42,365 bases of DNA from a virus, in IMG/VR virus record IMGVR_UViG_3300050821_008340, positions 1 to 42,365 of that record; one strand, given 5' to 3'. Shown here one piece after another: positions 21,576 through 28,979 of this stretch; position 1 is the stretch's first letter; the number at the start of each line of letters is the position of its first letter. The translations under genes were made by a program, and so were the position numbers. The notes beneath the pieces are model-generated. The model was not told where the DNA came from and ran no database searches. It saw only the letters and a program-made list of their open reading frames with translations.

Positions 21576-21788
21576 ATGATCGCCAGGATCATGTTCTACA
21601 ACCACGCCCGCAAAGTCTTTCACCGGATCGAGGTCGACGCGCCCGATTGGCGGCGCGGCGAGTTCGTCGCCCGCGAGGCGGCCGATTTCTGGCGCGCGCC
21701 CTACTTCACGATGGGCCGCGAGACCCTGCTCAACACGACCCACCATTGCATGCACGACGACGAGCTCGGGCGCCGGCTGGCCGCTTGA
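21576..21788 (+). CDS. Small protein of unknown function
   Basis: This 70-residue protein (MIARIMFYNHARKVFHRIEV) has two neighbouring His residues and one Cys (TTHHCMHDDE), a possible metal site. It begins after the last copy of the shared leader, at 21555. Confidence 0.55.
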   Translation: MIARIMFYNHARKVFHRIEVDAPDWRRGEFVAREAADFWRAPYFTMGRETLLNTTHHCMHDDELGRRLAA

Positions 21789-21837
21789 CGCGCGGGCGCG
21801 CGAGTCCTGCAAAATCGACAAAAGAATGGAGCCCACG

Positions 21838-22218
21838 ATGAAAGGCACGACCCTGATCTACCGGCCGGGCGAGGCGGCCCCGGAAGCGCAGACCCACACC
21901 GAGAGCCCGAGCCTCGAATTTCTCCAGGCGGTCGTCGGCGGCTACATCGAAGCGGTCCCCGATTGGGGCACCATCGAGATCGACGGCAAGGTGTTCCCCT
22001 GCGTCGTCTACTGCAACGAAGAGGGCAAACTGACCGAGGGCATGCTGGTGAACCACCGGGCCACGATCCTCTGGGATCAGGCGCTGCGGCGGGTGGTGCA
22101 CGACGGCAAGCCGGCCTACCCCAACGGCCTGCTGCGGGCCGATGGCAACCCGATCGATATGCTGTTGGGGCCGATCATCGTGGTGACCGGCGATCCCGAA
22201 TTCATGCGGTCGCTATGA
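21838..22218 (+). CDS. DUF3846-like protein
   Basis: This 126-residue protein contains LEFLQAVVGGYIEAVPDW, then CVVYCNEEGKLTEGMLVNHR. This matches DUF3846, a family common in phages and plasmids with unknown function. I choose ATG 21838 (GGAG six bases upstream) over ATG 21826. It overlaps the next gene by ATGA. Confidence 0.7.
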   Translation: MKGTTLIYRPGEAAPEAQTHTESPSLEFLQAVVGGYIEAVPDWGTIEIDGKVFPCVVYCNEEGKLTEGMLVNHRATILWDQALRRVVHDGKPAYPNGLLRADGNPIDMLLGPIIVVTGDPEFMRSL

Positions 22219-22451
22219 GCAGGCGCGAGCAATATTCGGTCTACCTGTTTTTCCCCGACGGGTCGTCGCATTGCGAGCGGGAATTCGTCAGCGACAAGGA
22301 GGCGGTCGAGCTGGCGGCCGAGTGCTCCAGGCGGCCGGCGGCGATCGCCGGGTTAATTCGGCGGATAATCATCACCGATGCCGGCGACGACACGGTGTTC
22401 GAATGGAAATTCGGCGAGGGCGTCACATTTCCGCCGCGCGAGCCCGAATAA
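22215..22451 (+). CDS. Small conserved-looking phage protein, last of the rightward block
   Basis: This 78-residue protein reads SRREQYSVYLFFPDGSSH, then IIITDAGDDTVFEWKFGEGV. I recall similar small phage proteins of unknown function. A hairpin and the convergent gene at 22600 follow. Confidence 0.6.
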   Translation: MSRREQYSVYLFFPDGSSHCEREFVSDKEAVELAAECSRRPAAIAGLIRRIIITDAGDDTVFEWKFGEGVTFPPREPE

Positions 22452-22468
22452 ATTGATTAAACGAGGGT

Positions 22469-22485
22469 GCGGGAATAGCTCCCGC
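22469..22485 (+). terminator. Weak terminator-like hairpin
   Basis: GCGGGA (22469-22474) pairs with TCCCGC (22480-22485) around a 5-base loop, followed by ATCTTC rather than a T-run. It lies between convergent transcription units and may end rightward transcription. Confidence 0.45.
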
Positions 22486-22599
22486 ATCTTCAATTACGCA
22501 GCATCGTTGAGGTTGCTGCTCGCCCTCGTCAAGCAAAAAACTACACCACCCCGCGGTTTAATAAATCGAATTTCGCGAATATCGCGGGCGATTATTTTC

Positions 22600-23190
22600 T
22601 CAGCCGGTTGACGTCTTGCTCGGTAGCGGCAGGTGCAGCGCCAGATAATCCAGCGCCCGGCGCAAATCGACCACAAATTCGGGAAAGTCCTCGCCGTAAA
22701 CATTGTCGATGGCGGCGAGTGCGGCCCGCCACGAGGGGCTGCCCAGCGCCCGGCGGAAGCGGGCGAGTGCGCGGCGGGCGCGCTCGGCACCGGGCACGGC
22801 AAAATCGGCGAGCACCTGGCCGCTATGGGCGGCGGTGAGGATATTGCGCCAGGCGCCGGCGGGCGAGGCCTCGGTCAGACCGAACCCGAGGCGCACCAGG
22901 CGCACCAGTGCGGCGAATTCGCGGCTGGCGGTGTATTGCTCCGGGTCGATGACGCCGTGGCCGTAAAGTATGCCCAAGAGATCGTCGGGCAGATCGGAGT
23001 CGCCGGTCGCGGCCAGCCGGCGATGGCGTAGCTCAGGGGTCCCGCGATCGAGAAACGGGGCACGCTCGGCGAGCGTGGTTGCGCGCCGCTTGGCGTTGGC
23101 CTTGCGCGGACGGCCGCGGCGATCGCGGCGAGCCTTCAGTTTGCGGCGGGTCACAACCGGGTGTTTCACGTGAAAGCGCGCTGGCGTCAA
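22600..23190 (-). CDS. Basic N-terminus protein of unknown function, parS-like site in its start
   Basis: This protein of up to 196 residues has a very basic N-terminus (RRKLKARRDRRGRPRKANAK) suited to DNA binding and a helical body. The pattern FLDRGTPELRHRR is one I associate with alphaproteobacterial prophage proteins of unknown function. The start is unclear. The longest frame begins at a TTG (23190) without a Shine-Dalgarno. The good AGGAGG nearby serves an ATG at 23233 in another frame, which is open to 23033 (66 codons). A frameshift or a leader peptide is possible. The parS-like palindrome encodes FHVKH here. Confidence 0.55.
   Translation of the reverse strand: MTPARFHVKHPVVTRRKLKARRDRRGRPRKANAKRRATTLAERAPFLDRGTPELRHRRLAATGDSDLPDDLLGILYGHGVIDPEQYTASREFAALVRLVRLGFGLTEASPAGAWRNILTAAHSGQVLADFAVPGAERARRALARFRRALGSPSWRAALAAIDNVYGEDFPEFVVDLRRALDYLALHLPLPSKTSTG
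23162..23177. promoter_or_regulatory. parS-like palindrome
   Basis: The plus strand reads TGTTTCACGTGAAAGC, 14 of 16 identical to the bacterial consensus parS TGTTTCACGTGAAACA. One half-site is perfect and the other differs at its outer bases. It would recruit the host chromosomal ParB. It lies at the 5' end of the gene 22600-23190. Confidence 0.6.
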
Positions 23191-23259
23191 CCGCCGGGAG
23201 GGGCGGGAGTGCGGGCGAATCCGAGAAGGCCATCAGGCGACCTCCTGCGCGGCCCGTAT

Positions 23260-23448
23260 TTAATCCTGGCAGGGACTCAGCTCGGATAATCGCATCTTGG
23301 CCACGATGTCGGAGGCAGGGTCTGGCTTGGCGCCGACGTAGATCGTCACGCTGTACCCGTTGAGGTCGAAGGTCTCGGCGACCCAGCGGACGGCGTCACC
23401 GGACCCCACGAACGTGACGCTCATGTCGCAGTCGAGGCGCTGTCTCAC
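23260..23448 (-). CDS. Small protein of unknown function
   Basis: This 62-residue protein (DAVRWVAETFDLNGYSVTIY) starts at a GTG that overlaps the preceding stop (GTGA). No motif is recognised. Confidence 0.5.
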   Translation of the reverse strand: MRQRLDCDMSVTFVGSGDAVRWVAETFDLNGYSVTIYVGAKPDPASDIVAKMRLSELSPCQD

Positions 23449-23774
23449 GGCAGCTCGCTTCCTGGCCCCGGATCACCATCGCCGATGACGGCGGCGGCGG
23501 CGCGCTGCTCGGTCTCGTTCTGCTTCAGCGCTGGCAGCGCCTCGGCCATCGTCAGCCAGCGCGTCGTCGCGACCTCGTAGCGCCAGGAGTCGTTCGTCGC
23601 CCGGCAGATGCCGCACCACGGATTGAGGATCCGCTTGCGGATCAGCTCGGTGATCCTGTTGCGCAGCGGCGCCACGATGGTCTCCCACGCCTGCAGGGCG
23701 GTCTCGGCCTCATCAGCAGAGGCCAGGATGGCATGCCCCTGCGGGCATTTGCACTGCGCGATCCAGACGGTCAT
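23445..23774 (-). CDS. Phage protein with two Cys pairs
   Basis: This 109-residue protein begins MTVWIAQCKCPQGHAILASA and later has NPWCGICRATNDSWRYEVAT. I recall a similar hypothetical family from alphaproteobacterial prophages. The CxC and CxxC could form a zinc site. The ATG at 23774 has AGGGAG upstream; the in-frame start at 23810 is less likely. Confidence 0.65.
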   Translation of the reverse strand: MTVWIAQCKCPQGHAILASADEAETALQAWETIVAPLRNRITELIRKRILNPWCGICRATNDSWRYEVATTRWLTMAEALPALKQNETEQRAAAAVIGDGDPGPGSELP

Positions 23775-23790
23775 GGCGGCCACTCCCTTG

Positions 23791-23898
23791 TTAGCGACAC
23801 GTGACCACAAGAAGCAGAAGGTTCAGACCGATGCTGAGGGCGGCAATCAGCATTGCCGCCTGCGCTCGTGTCTTCCATTTTTGAGCTTCTGTGCTCAC
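23791..23898 (-). CDS. Very small membrane protein, 35 residues
   Basis: A GTG at 23898 opens a frame with a short charged head (STEAQKWKTRAQ) and one transmembrane helix (AAMLIAALSIGLNLLLLVV). It fills most of the gap between its neighbours. The Shine-Dalgarno is weak, so the call rests on fit and hydrophobicity. Confidence 0.4.
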   Translation of the reverse strand: MSTEAQKWKTRAQAAMLIAALSIGLNLLLLVVTCR

Positions 23899-23909
23899 GC
23901 TCGTCAGCT

Positions 23910-24203
23910 TCAAATCGCGAAATCGCGGGCGTGGAGCAGCATGCGAGCGGCAGCCCAGCCGGTTGCCAGCCGGCCCTCGGGCGGCGCCGGCTCGGCGCCC
24001 AGCTTCTCGACCGCCGGCCAGTTGATGGTGACCGCGCCGTCAGCCTGCACGACCACCAGCTCGGTCTCGGCGCCGTCCGCATGCAGGACATACCGCAGCA
24101 AGCGGTCGCCGGGCTGCACCCGTTCCCAAACTTTCACTTCGGCCATCGGCTCCTCCTCCAGGTCGATATCGGCGACGCACTCGGCCAGGATGCGGCGCAT
24201 CAT
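23910..24203 (-). CDS. Protein of unknown function
   Basis: This 97-residue acidic protein (VKVWERVQPGDRLLRYVLHA) has no recognised motif. The ATG at 24203 overlaps the preceding stop (ATGA); a second ATG follows at once. Confidence 0.55.
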   Translation of the reverse strand: MMRRILAECVADIDLEEEPMAEVKVWERVQPGDRLLRYVLHADGAETELVVVQADGAVTINWPAVEKLGAEPAPPEGRLATGWAAARMLLHARDFAI

Positions 24204-24520
24204 GGCGTGGTCTCCAGCCGCCTGACCATGCACCAGGCGCAAATCTTGGGCGCTGGTGTCGGCACGTCGGGGCGGAACTGGACGCGGCGCCCGCAATCGA
24301 CGCACTCGCCGATTTCGTTGTCGAGAAAGCGCAGCGGGTGCCGGTCGTCGCACGCCAGGCTGATCACCGCCGCGACCGCCTCGCCGGGCGCTACCGCCAC
24401 AAAGCCGGGTGCGGGCGGCTGCGCAAAGTCTTTGCCGCTGTAGAGGCCCCACATCCGCCCGGCCGCGCTGGCGGCCAGGATGATTTTCAGCGCGGCGATT
24501 TCCTCGCGGTCGCCGCTCAT
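24200..24520 (-). CDS. Small zinc-ribbon protein
   Basis: This 106-residue protein has two CxxC pairs in its C-terminal part (GECVDCGRRVQF and KICAWCMVRR), a probable zinc ribbon. The ATG at 24520 overlaps the preceding stop (ATGA). Its role is unknown. Confidence 0.65.
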   Translation of the reverse strand: MSGDREEIAALKIILAASAAGRMWGLYSGKDFAQPPAPGFVAVAPGEAVAAVISLACDDRHPLRFLDNEIGECVDCGRRVQFRPDVPTPAPKICAWCMVRRLETTP

Positions 24521-24768
24521 GGCTCGGTCCCGAGGATCCGCGCGTTGACGCTCGTCAGCGCCCATACCTGCTCGAGGTGGAACTTCAGCGCTGTCTCGCG
24601 CACCGAGCGGGTGCCGTCGCGGTCGCCGGGGACGACATGCCCGGCGAGCCAGATCGCCAGGCAGTCGGCGAGCACGGCTCCCTGCGTCTCGACCGGGCGC
24701 CCGGCCAGCAGCGGCCTGATCTGATCGACGATCGCCACGACCTCGCGGGTGCGGCGGGTGCCGATCAC
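24517..24768 (-). CDS. Small helical protein of unknown function
   Basis: This 83-residue protein (REVVAIVDQIRPLLAGRPVE) starts at GTG 24768, overlapping the preceding stop (GTGA). A longer frame from 24870 would bury most of the next gene. No motif is recognised. Confidence 0.55.
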   Translation of the reverse strand: MIGTRRTREVVAIVDQIRPLLAGRPVETQGAVLADCLAIWLAGHVVPGDRDGTRSVRETALKFHLEQVWALTSVNARILGTEP

Positions 24769-25001
24769 GTCAGGCCCCAGGGCGACGCCTTGGACGCGGG
24801 CAGGCGGACCAGCGTCTCGCCGGTGTTGAGCCTGATCAGCTTGTCGGCGCGCAGCTCGTCGCGGGCCCAACGCAGCGCCTCGGCATAGTTCATCTCGGGC
24901 GGCGAGACGCGCCAGCGCGAGCGCTCGGCGAGCGAGATTTCGCGGATGTAGACGAGGTCGCCGTTCCAGCGCTCCTCAGTGATCACCAGCGGTTCGGGCA
25001 T
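24765..25001 (-). CDS. Small protein of unknown function
   Basis: This 78-residue protein (LVITEERWNGDLVYIREISL) overlaps the preceding gene by 26 bases and the next by GTGA. No motif is recognised. Confidence 0.55.
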   Translation of the reverse strand: MPEPLVITEERWNGDLVYIREISLAERSRWRVSPPEMNYAEALRWARDELRADKLIRLNTGETLVRLPASKASPWGLT

Positions 25002-25407
25002 TGGACAACTCCCATGGAAGGGCGACTTCGTCGAGCAACAGCGGGCGCGCCCGATACGTGGTGCGGGCGCCGGTCGGGGTGATCAGCACGCAGGACGTCT
25101 CATCGAGCTCGTCAACGCGGGCGCGGTTGACCAGCCACAGTAGGCCCATCTGATCGACCCGGGCGAAGGGCTTGACGCGATTGGCGCCCAAGAGCTGCAA
25201 CGGGTCCCAGCCGAGGTCCAGCGCCAGCAACGCCCACCCCGGATTATCGGCAAGAAACTGCCGGCTGTCCTCCTGCAGCGTGCGCCAGCGGGCGGGCGGA
25301 ATATCGCAGGGCGGGAGCGGCGGCAGACCGGCGAGGCGCTCGCGCAGCTCGAGCACGCGCTGCAGGTGGTCGACGACCGCAGCGGCGGCCTCACCGATCG
25401 AGATCAT
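24976..25407 (-). CDS. Protein of unknown function
   Basis: This 143-residue protein has a helical first half (AAAVVDHLQRVLELRERLAG) and a beta-rich C-terminus (SCVLITPTGARTTYRARPLL). Similar C-termini occur in prophage proteins of unknown role. ATG 25407 is preferred, since it overlaps the preceding gene only slightly. Confidence 0.55.
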   Translation of the reverse strand: MISIGEAAAAVVDHLQRVLELRERLAGLPPLPPCDIPPARWRTLQEDSRQFLADNPGWALLALDLGWDPLQLLGANRVKPFARVDQMGLLWLVNRARVDELDETSCVLITPTGARTTYRARPLLLDEVALPWELSNARTAGDH

Positions 25408-25792
25408 CGCCGATAGGCCTCCGTATGTGGAGCTGATACGCCCCCCATGTCGGGCGATAGGCAGGATCGTCGGCGCTCCAGAAGCCATGCTTGACGCACA
25501 CCTCCCACAGCTCGCAGTAGGATTTAGCCCCGAAATTCCACATTCGGAGCAGCTCGCCCCGTCCCTTGGCTGCCACCTGCGAAAGCCGCGAGGGCGAGTC
25601 GGGGAAGGTGTGGCGCAATGCGTTGCGGATGCGCGGCGACAGATCGAGGTCGTCGAGATCGGGGTCGCCGCGCCGCAGCGCCTTCAGCTCGGCGAGGAAT
25701 TGCTCCAAGAACGCGATCTGCTCGTCGAGGATCGCCCTGGTTCGCGGGTCGGCTGCCGTGCCTGCCATGAAATCGGCGATGATGTCGGTCAT
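25391..25792 (-). CDS. Protein with RNA polymerase alpha-CTD-like domain
   Basis: This 133-residue protein is helical at its start (ILDEQIAFLEQFLAELKALR). Residues about 43-104 then resemble the C-terminal domain of RNA polymerase alpha, LDDLDLSPRIRNALRHTF followed by ELLRMWNFGAKSYCELWEVC. These match the alpha-CTD pattern of LxLSVRxxNxL and LLxxxNxGxKSLxEI. Alpha-CTD binds AT-rich UP elements and activators, so a phage copy could steer host polymerase. A generic helix-hairpin-helix DNA-binding role is the alternative. It starts three bases after the preceding stop. Confidence 0.65.
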   Translation of the reverse strand: MTDIIADFMAGTAADPRTRAILDEQIAFLEQFLAELKALRRGDPDLDDLDLSPRIRNALRHTFPDSPSRLSQVAAKGRGELLRMWNFGAKSYCELWEVCVKHGFWSADDPAYRPTWGAYQLHIRRPIGDDLDR

Positions 25793-25794
25793 CG

Positions 25795-26094
25795 TCAGTC
25801 CCGCGAGAGGTCGAGGTTGCGGAGATAACGCGAGCCGCCATGGGCGGTCCCCACGATGTCCTCGAACAGCTCGGCGAGGCGGTCGAGGTGATAGGCGATA
25901 TTGGCGAGGTCCTCGGAATAATCCGGCTCCGGGTTGAGCCGCAGTTCGATCTCGTTCGCGGGGCACTCGAAGTGCGCGACCTCGCCCGCGGCGTCGAGGA
26001 TCGTCCAGAGGTTCGGCGCATCGTTCCTGGTCGGATAGACGCGGCGGGCGGTTGCGAGGTTCACGAACCCCTTGTCGGTGCGAACGTAGGCCAT
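25795..26094 (-). CDS. Protein of unknown function
   Basis: This 99-residue protein (MAYVRTDKGFVNLATARRVY) has a beta-rich first half and acidic helices after. It is the first gene downstream of the iteron-like region. Confidence 0.55.
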   Translation of the reverse strand: MAYVRTDKGFVNLATARRVYPTRNDAPNLWTILDAAGEVAHFECPANEIELRLNPEPDYSEDLANIAYHLDRLAELFEDIVGTAHGGSRYLRNLDLSRD

Positions 26095-26120
26095 GTTCCA
26101 GCTCCATCATGGAAGGGGGC

Positions 26121-26294
26121 ACTCCGATCTGGACTCCGAAAAAACCGCTATGGAATGCCTGCATCCCCGCCCTCCGATAATTTCCCCCGTAGGGGGGATT
26201 ATCGGGGTGGGGTTCCGTCGCGGGGAATTCGGGACTCCGATCCGACTCCGATAATCGGCTTTTTGACTCCGATAATGGCCTTTTCGACTCCGAT
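26121..26294. repeat. Iteron-like array of ACTCCGAT repeats, candidate replication origin
   Basis: ACTCCGAT or a one-base variant occurs at 26121, 26133, 26234, 26245, 26266 and 26287, with CTCCGATAAT at 26172. The last three are 21 bp apart, two helical turns. The 26234-26245 pair is 11 bp apart. Several extend to GACTCCGATAATCGG-type copies. The array sits in the intergenic gap downstream of the RepA-like ATPase gene. Iterons are bound by initiators; an operator cluster is the alternative. Confidence 0.65.
26174..26205. repeat. Inverted repeat inside the iteron-like array
   Basis: CCGATAAT (26174-26181) and ATTATCGG (26198-26205) form an 8-bp inverted repeat. Inside it, CCCCC and GGGGG pair, so nearly the whole segment can form a cruciform or hairpin. 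It embeds one iteron copy on each strand. Confidence 0.6.
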
Positions 26295-26303
26295 CTTGAA
26301 AAA

Positions 26304-27581
26304 TCACACCCAGCCGGGGCGCGCAACCACAAAGAGCCCCCGCTCCTTGTCGCTCCCTTTCGGGCTGTATTCTTTGGCCTGGAGGAAGCGCCTGTCACCG
26401 TTGAGCAACCAGGTCTTGATCACTTCGCGGCACTGCGCCTCGGTGAGAGCGGGGCATATCTCGGCCACGACCGGCCAGGCGGCGCGATCCTTGGCTCGAC
26501 CGTCCGCCGAGTAGCGTCGGCTGGGCGAGGGTCCCATCTCGATCCGGTCGAGGATCTGGTTGGCGATCAAATCGGTGACCACTTTCCAGAGATCGGCGGG
26601 CGTCCAGCGTTCGACGCTTTGCACCGTGTCACCCTTGGGATAGGCCTGGTTGCCGTTGCCGATCTCGACGCCGACCAGCTTGAACCAGCGGGCGCTCTTG
26701 GCGGCTGGAGCGATATTGACCTTGGCCGAGTCCATGCGGACGTATTGGTAGCGATCGGCCTCGGGAACGGCGAATATTTCGGCGTCGGCTTCGGACATTT
26801 TGGTCAGCGTGTAGACGAGGCGCCCGGCGTCTTTTAATGCGCTGGCTCCGCGCCCGACATCGGCATTGCCAGGATCGGCCGAGCCGCCTTTGCGGGTGTG
26901 GTGCGGAACGTCGATCGCAATTCCATATTTGGTCGCCAGGCCGCTGAGGATTTCAGCAACCAAATCAAGGGCGTTATTGTCGTTTTCCTGCACGCCGTGG
27001 GTTTTGATCAGCGGGTCCATGATCACTACATCGACGCCGCGGCGTTCGATCGCCTTTTCAACTGCGGCGCCGAGCTTTCCGGCGATCACGTCGCCGTTGC
27101 GGCGCTGCATCGCCAGTTTCAAATCACTGCGCGAGATGGCGGCCAGAAATAAATAGCCCTCAGTGTCGGCTTTGCTGACGCCGTGATGAATTTCGGCAGC
27201 GCGGACTCGGCGCCGCAGCTCCTCGCGCCCATCCTCGAAACTGAGGTATAAAACCCGGCACCGCTCGAAAACGTGCTCGCCGACGATGTCATGGCGCCCG
27301 GTGGCGAGCGCGAGAGCGCAGGCAATCCGCACGGCAGTTTTGCCGGTTGCGCCGTCGCCGAGCAGCGATGAGAGGAATTCCCGACAGAATAAATTCCCGA
27401 GCAGCCAGCCGCGCGGGGCGATCGGCTCGTCGTCGAGCCCGGCATCCCATTCGCCGAGATCAATCGGTGGCTCTGGCGCACGTGGCTGCTCCGGTCGAAA
27501 GCCCCTCCTGTCGTGAACCTGGCCAACGGCGTCGTCGATCGCCTCGAATGCCCCGCCCCGTCCCCCGTTGCGTGCGACCAT
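26304..27581 (-). CDS. RepA-like P-loop ATPase (AAA_25/RecA-fold helicase type)
   Basis: This 425-residue protein has a Walker A at residues 75-82 (GDGATGKT), then RCRVLYLSFEDGREELRRRV, and a Walker B, VDVVIMDPLI. VPHHTRKGGSADPGNADVGR follows, the pattern of RSF1010 RepA-like hexameric helicases found in phages and plasmids. The C-terminal 120 residues are probably a separate DNA-binding part. It would unwind or remodel DNA at a phage origin, and the iteron-like array begins 10 bases after its stop. The gene upstream (27582) is usually its partner. No separate primase was recognised. Confidence 0.8.
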   Translation of the reverse strand: MVARNGGRGGAFEAIDDAVGQVHDRRGFRPEQPRAPEPPIDLGEWDAGLDDEPIAPRGWLLGNLFCREFLSSLLGDGATGKTAVRIACALALATGRHDIVGEHVFERCRVLYLSFEDGREELRRRVRAAEIHHGVSKADTEGYLFLAAISRSDLKLAMQRRNGDVIAGKLGAAVEKAIERRGVDVVIMDPLIKTHGVQENDNNALDLVAEILSGLATKYGIAIDVPHHTRKGGSADPGNADVGRGASALKDAGRLVYTLTKMSEADAEIFAVPEADRYQYVRMDSAKVNIAPAAKSARWFKLVGVEIGNGNQAYPKGDTVQSVERWTPADLWKVVTDLIANQILDRIEMGPSPSRRYSADGRAKDRAAWPVVAEICPALTEAQCREVIKTWLLNGDRRFLQAKEYSPKGSDKERGLFVVARPGWV

Positions 27582-28268
27582 TTAATCCCCCTCAGCTCTC
27601 AGCGGTGTGTAGTCGTTACCCCAATGTTCCTCGGCTTGGCGCCGGCGGTTCGAGCCCGGCCCGTAGTTGGGCCGCGGCCCGCCTCCCCGCTGGGTCAGGA
27701 TGCGCGGCGGATGGGCGACGGGTGTTGCGACGAGCTTTCTGAGCTGGGCGGTGAGCACGTCGCTTTCGGTGTGCACGCCATATTCGAACTCGCCGAGGAT
27801 GGCGCGGACCTCGACCGGGTCGCGGCTGAGCACAACCAGGCCGTCGCAATCGGCCTTGAGCCAGGACAGCGGAGAGGCGCGGAGCAAGGCCGGGAACGGC
27901 TCGCCCCACGGAATGCTGCCGAGCCAGTGCGAGTTGCCGACCCGCAGGGCCCAGGATTGCGGTGCGTCCGGGTCCCACGCGATCAGATCGGCAAGCTCGC
28001 CGCAGCGTGCGGTCTCCCACGGATCAAGGCTCAGCGGCGTCGCGAACCGGTCGACGCGCAGCGGCGTGATGTACGCCAAAGGGCCGGCGCCGTCGGGGTC
28101 GGGCTCCCAAAGCGCGCCCTTGCGGCGGATCGGCAGGATGCCGACGAGCTGGTGAATGATGACGAGGAAGAACGGGATTTCGAGCTGATCGACCAGCTCG
28201 ACCGCGTCCTCGGTCTTGAGGTTGCGGACCGCGGCGCGGTGCTCGGCCGCGAGGTCGGCGGTCTTCAC
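27582..28268 (-). CDS. Protein of unknown function paired with the RepA-like gene
   Basis: This 228-residue protein contains DAPQSWALRVGNSHWLGSIP and SPLSWLKADCDGLVVLSRDP. I recall this arrangement from proteins encoded next to RepA-like ATPases in alphaproteobacterial phages. A primase-related role has been guessed for such partners, but I see no catalytic motif. The start is GTG 28268. Confidence 0.6.
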   Translation of the reverse strand: MKTADLAAEHRAAVRNLKTEDAVELVDQLEIPFFLVIIHQLVGILPIRRKGALWEPDPDGAGPLAYITPLRVDRFATPLSLDPWETARCGELADLIAWDPDAPQSWALRVGNSHWLGSIPWGEPFPALLRASPLSWLKADCDGLVVLSRDPVEVRAILGEFEYGVHTESDVLTAQLRKLVATPVAHPPRILTQRGGGPRPNYGPGSNRRRQAEEHWGNDYTPLRAEGD

Positions 28269-28439
28269 CGAATCGCCTGCCGGCGAGCGGGCGGAATATT
28301 TTTGCCGGGAAACCGAATTTCCATGCCCTCAGCTCCTGTGGATCAACCCCGGAAGCTGTTGGGCCGGCGTGCAAATCAGCGGTTAAATCGGACACACCTC
28401 GGGCGTCACGAAAAATTCGCTTGCACGAAATCGGGAAAT

Positions 28440-28475
28440 ATCGGAAAAGGGGCTGTCCAGGCGCCCTTTTCCGAT
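28440..28475. terminator. Perfect 12-bp inverted repeat
   Basis: ATCGGAAAAGGG (28440-28451) and CCCTTTTCCGAT (28464-28475) enclose a 12-base loop. There is no T-tract next to it. It lies in the roughly 500-base gap between divergent genes and could be an operator or terminator. Confidence 0.55.
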
Positions 28476-28492
28476 CCTCACCGATCACCAGA

Positions 28493-28515
28493 CCCCCGTA
28501 GCTGCGGGGGTTTTT
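28493..28515 (+). terminator. Intrinsic terminator
   Basis: CCCCCG (28493-28498) and CGGGGG (28505-28510) enclose TAGCTG, followed by T5. It is oriented to stop rightward transcription that would otherwise run into the HTH gene at 28769. The gap 28269-28768 shows no other gene. Confidence 0.8.
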
Positions 28516-28730
28516 GGTTTATGGGGGAGTAATCGGGGGATCGTCTTGCCGGGGGTCTTTTCTCCTACCGGTGACTTAAACCGGCAGGATAATTCGCGGC
28601 CGACCGAATCGTCTATAAGCACGAAAAGTGAACTTGCGCCGGTCGCAGCGGGCCGCGAGATCTTGCGTCAGCCGCCGAGCTTAGATCAAATTCTAGTATT
28701 CCCCCCTGTTCACCGCCGCTGTGCGGGCTC

Positions 28731-28979
28731 GTGCCATAGCACGTTCGCCGCTCTGTGCAGGGGGAAGCATGGCCGAGGCTGATCAGGACCGCTGGCTGAC
28801 CTATGCCGAGGTCGGCGAGCTGCTGGGGTGCTCAGCGAACGCCGCACGCATGCACGCCGCTCGCCGGCACTGGCCCAAGCGTGGGGCGAACAAAATCGGC
28901 GAGCGGGCGCGGGTGCTGGTGCCGGAAAGCCTCGATGTGCAGACTGTGCCATGGCACGTTCGCCCGCGTGCTATGGCAC
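28731..28979. promoter_or_regulatory. Three GTGCYATRGCAC palindromes
   Basis: GTGCCATAGCAC is at 28731-28742, GTGCCATGGCAC (perfect palindrome) at 28946-28957, and GTGCTATGGCAC at 28968-28979, the inverse of the first. The first two share a further CGTTCGCC. The first is 27 bases before the ATG of the HTH gene; the other two are inside it. Confidence 0.6.

Noticed and set aside
26121-26294. CRISPR array
   Set aside because: The repeats are too short (8-15 bp) and spacing is irregular outside the 21-bp set; there are no unique spacers of constant length.
27513-28532. Plus-strand open frame of 339 codons
   Set aside because: It runs antisense to the RepA partner gene and across the gap with hairpins; composition is that of a shadow frame and no ribosome-binding site was seen.
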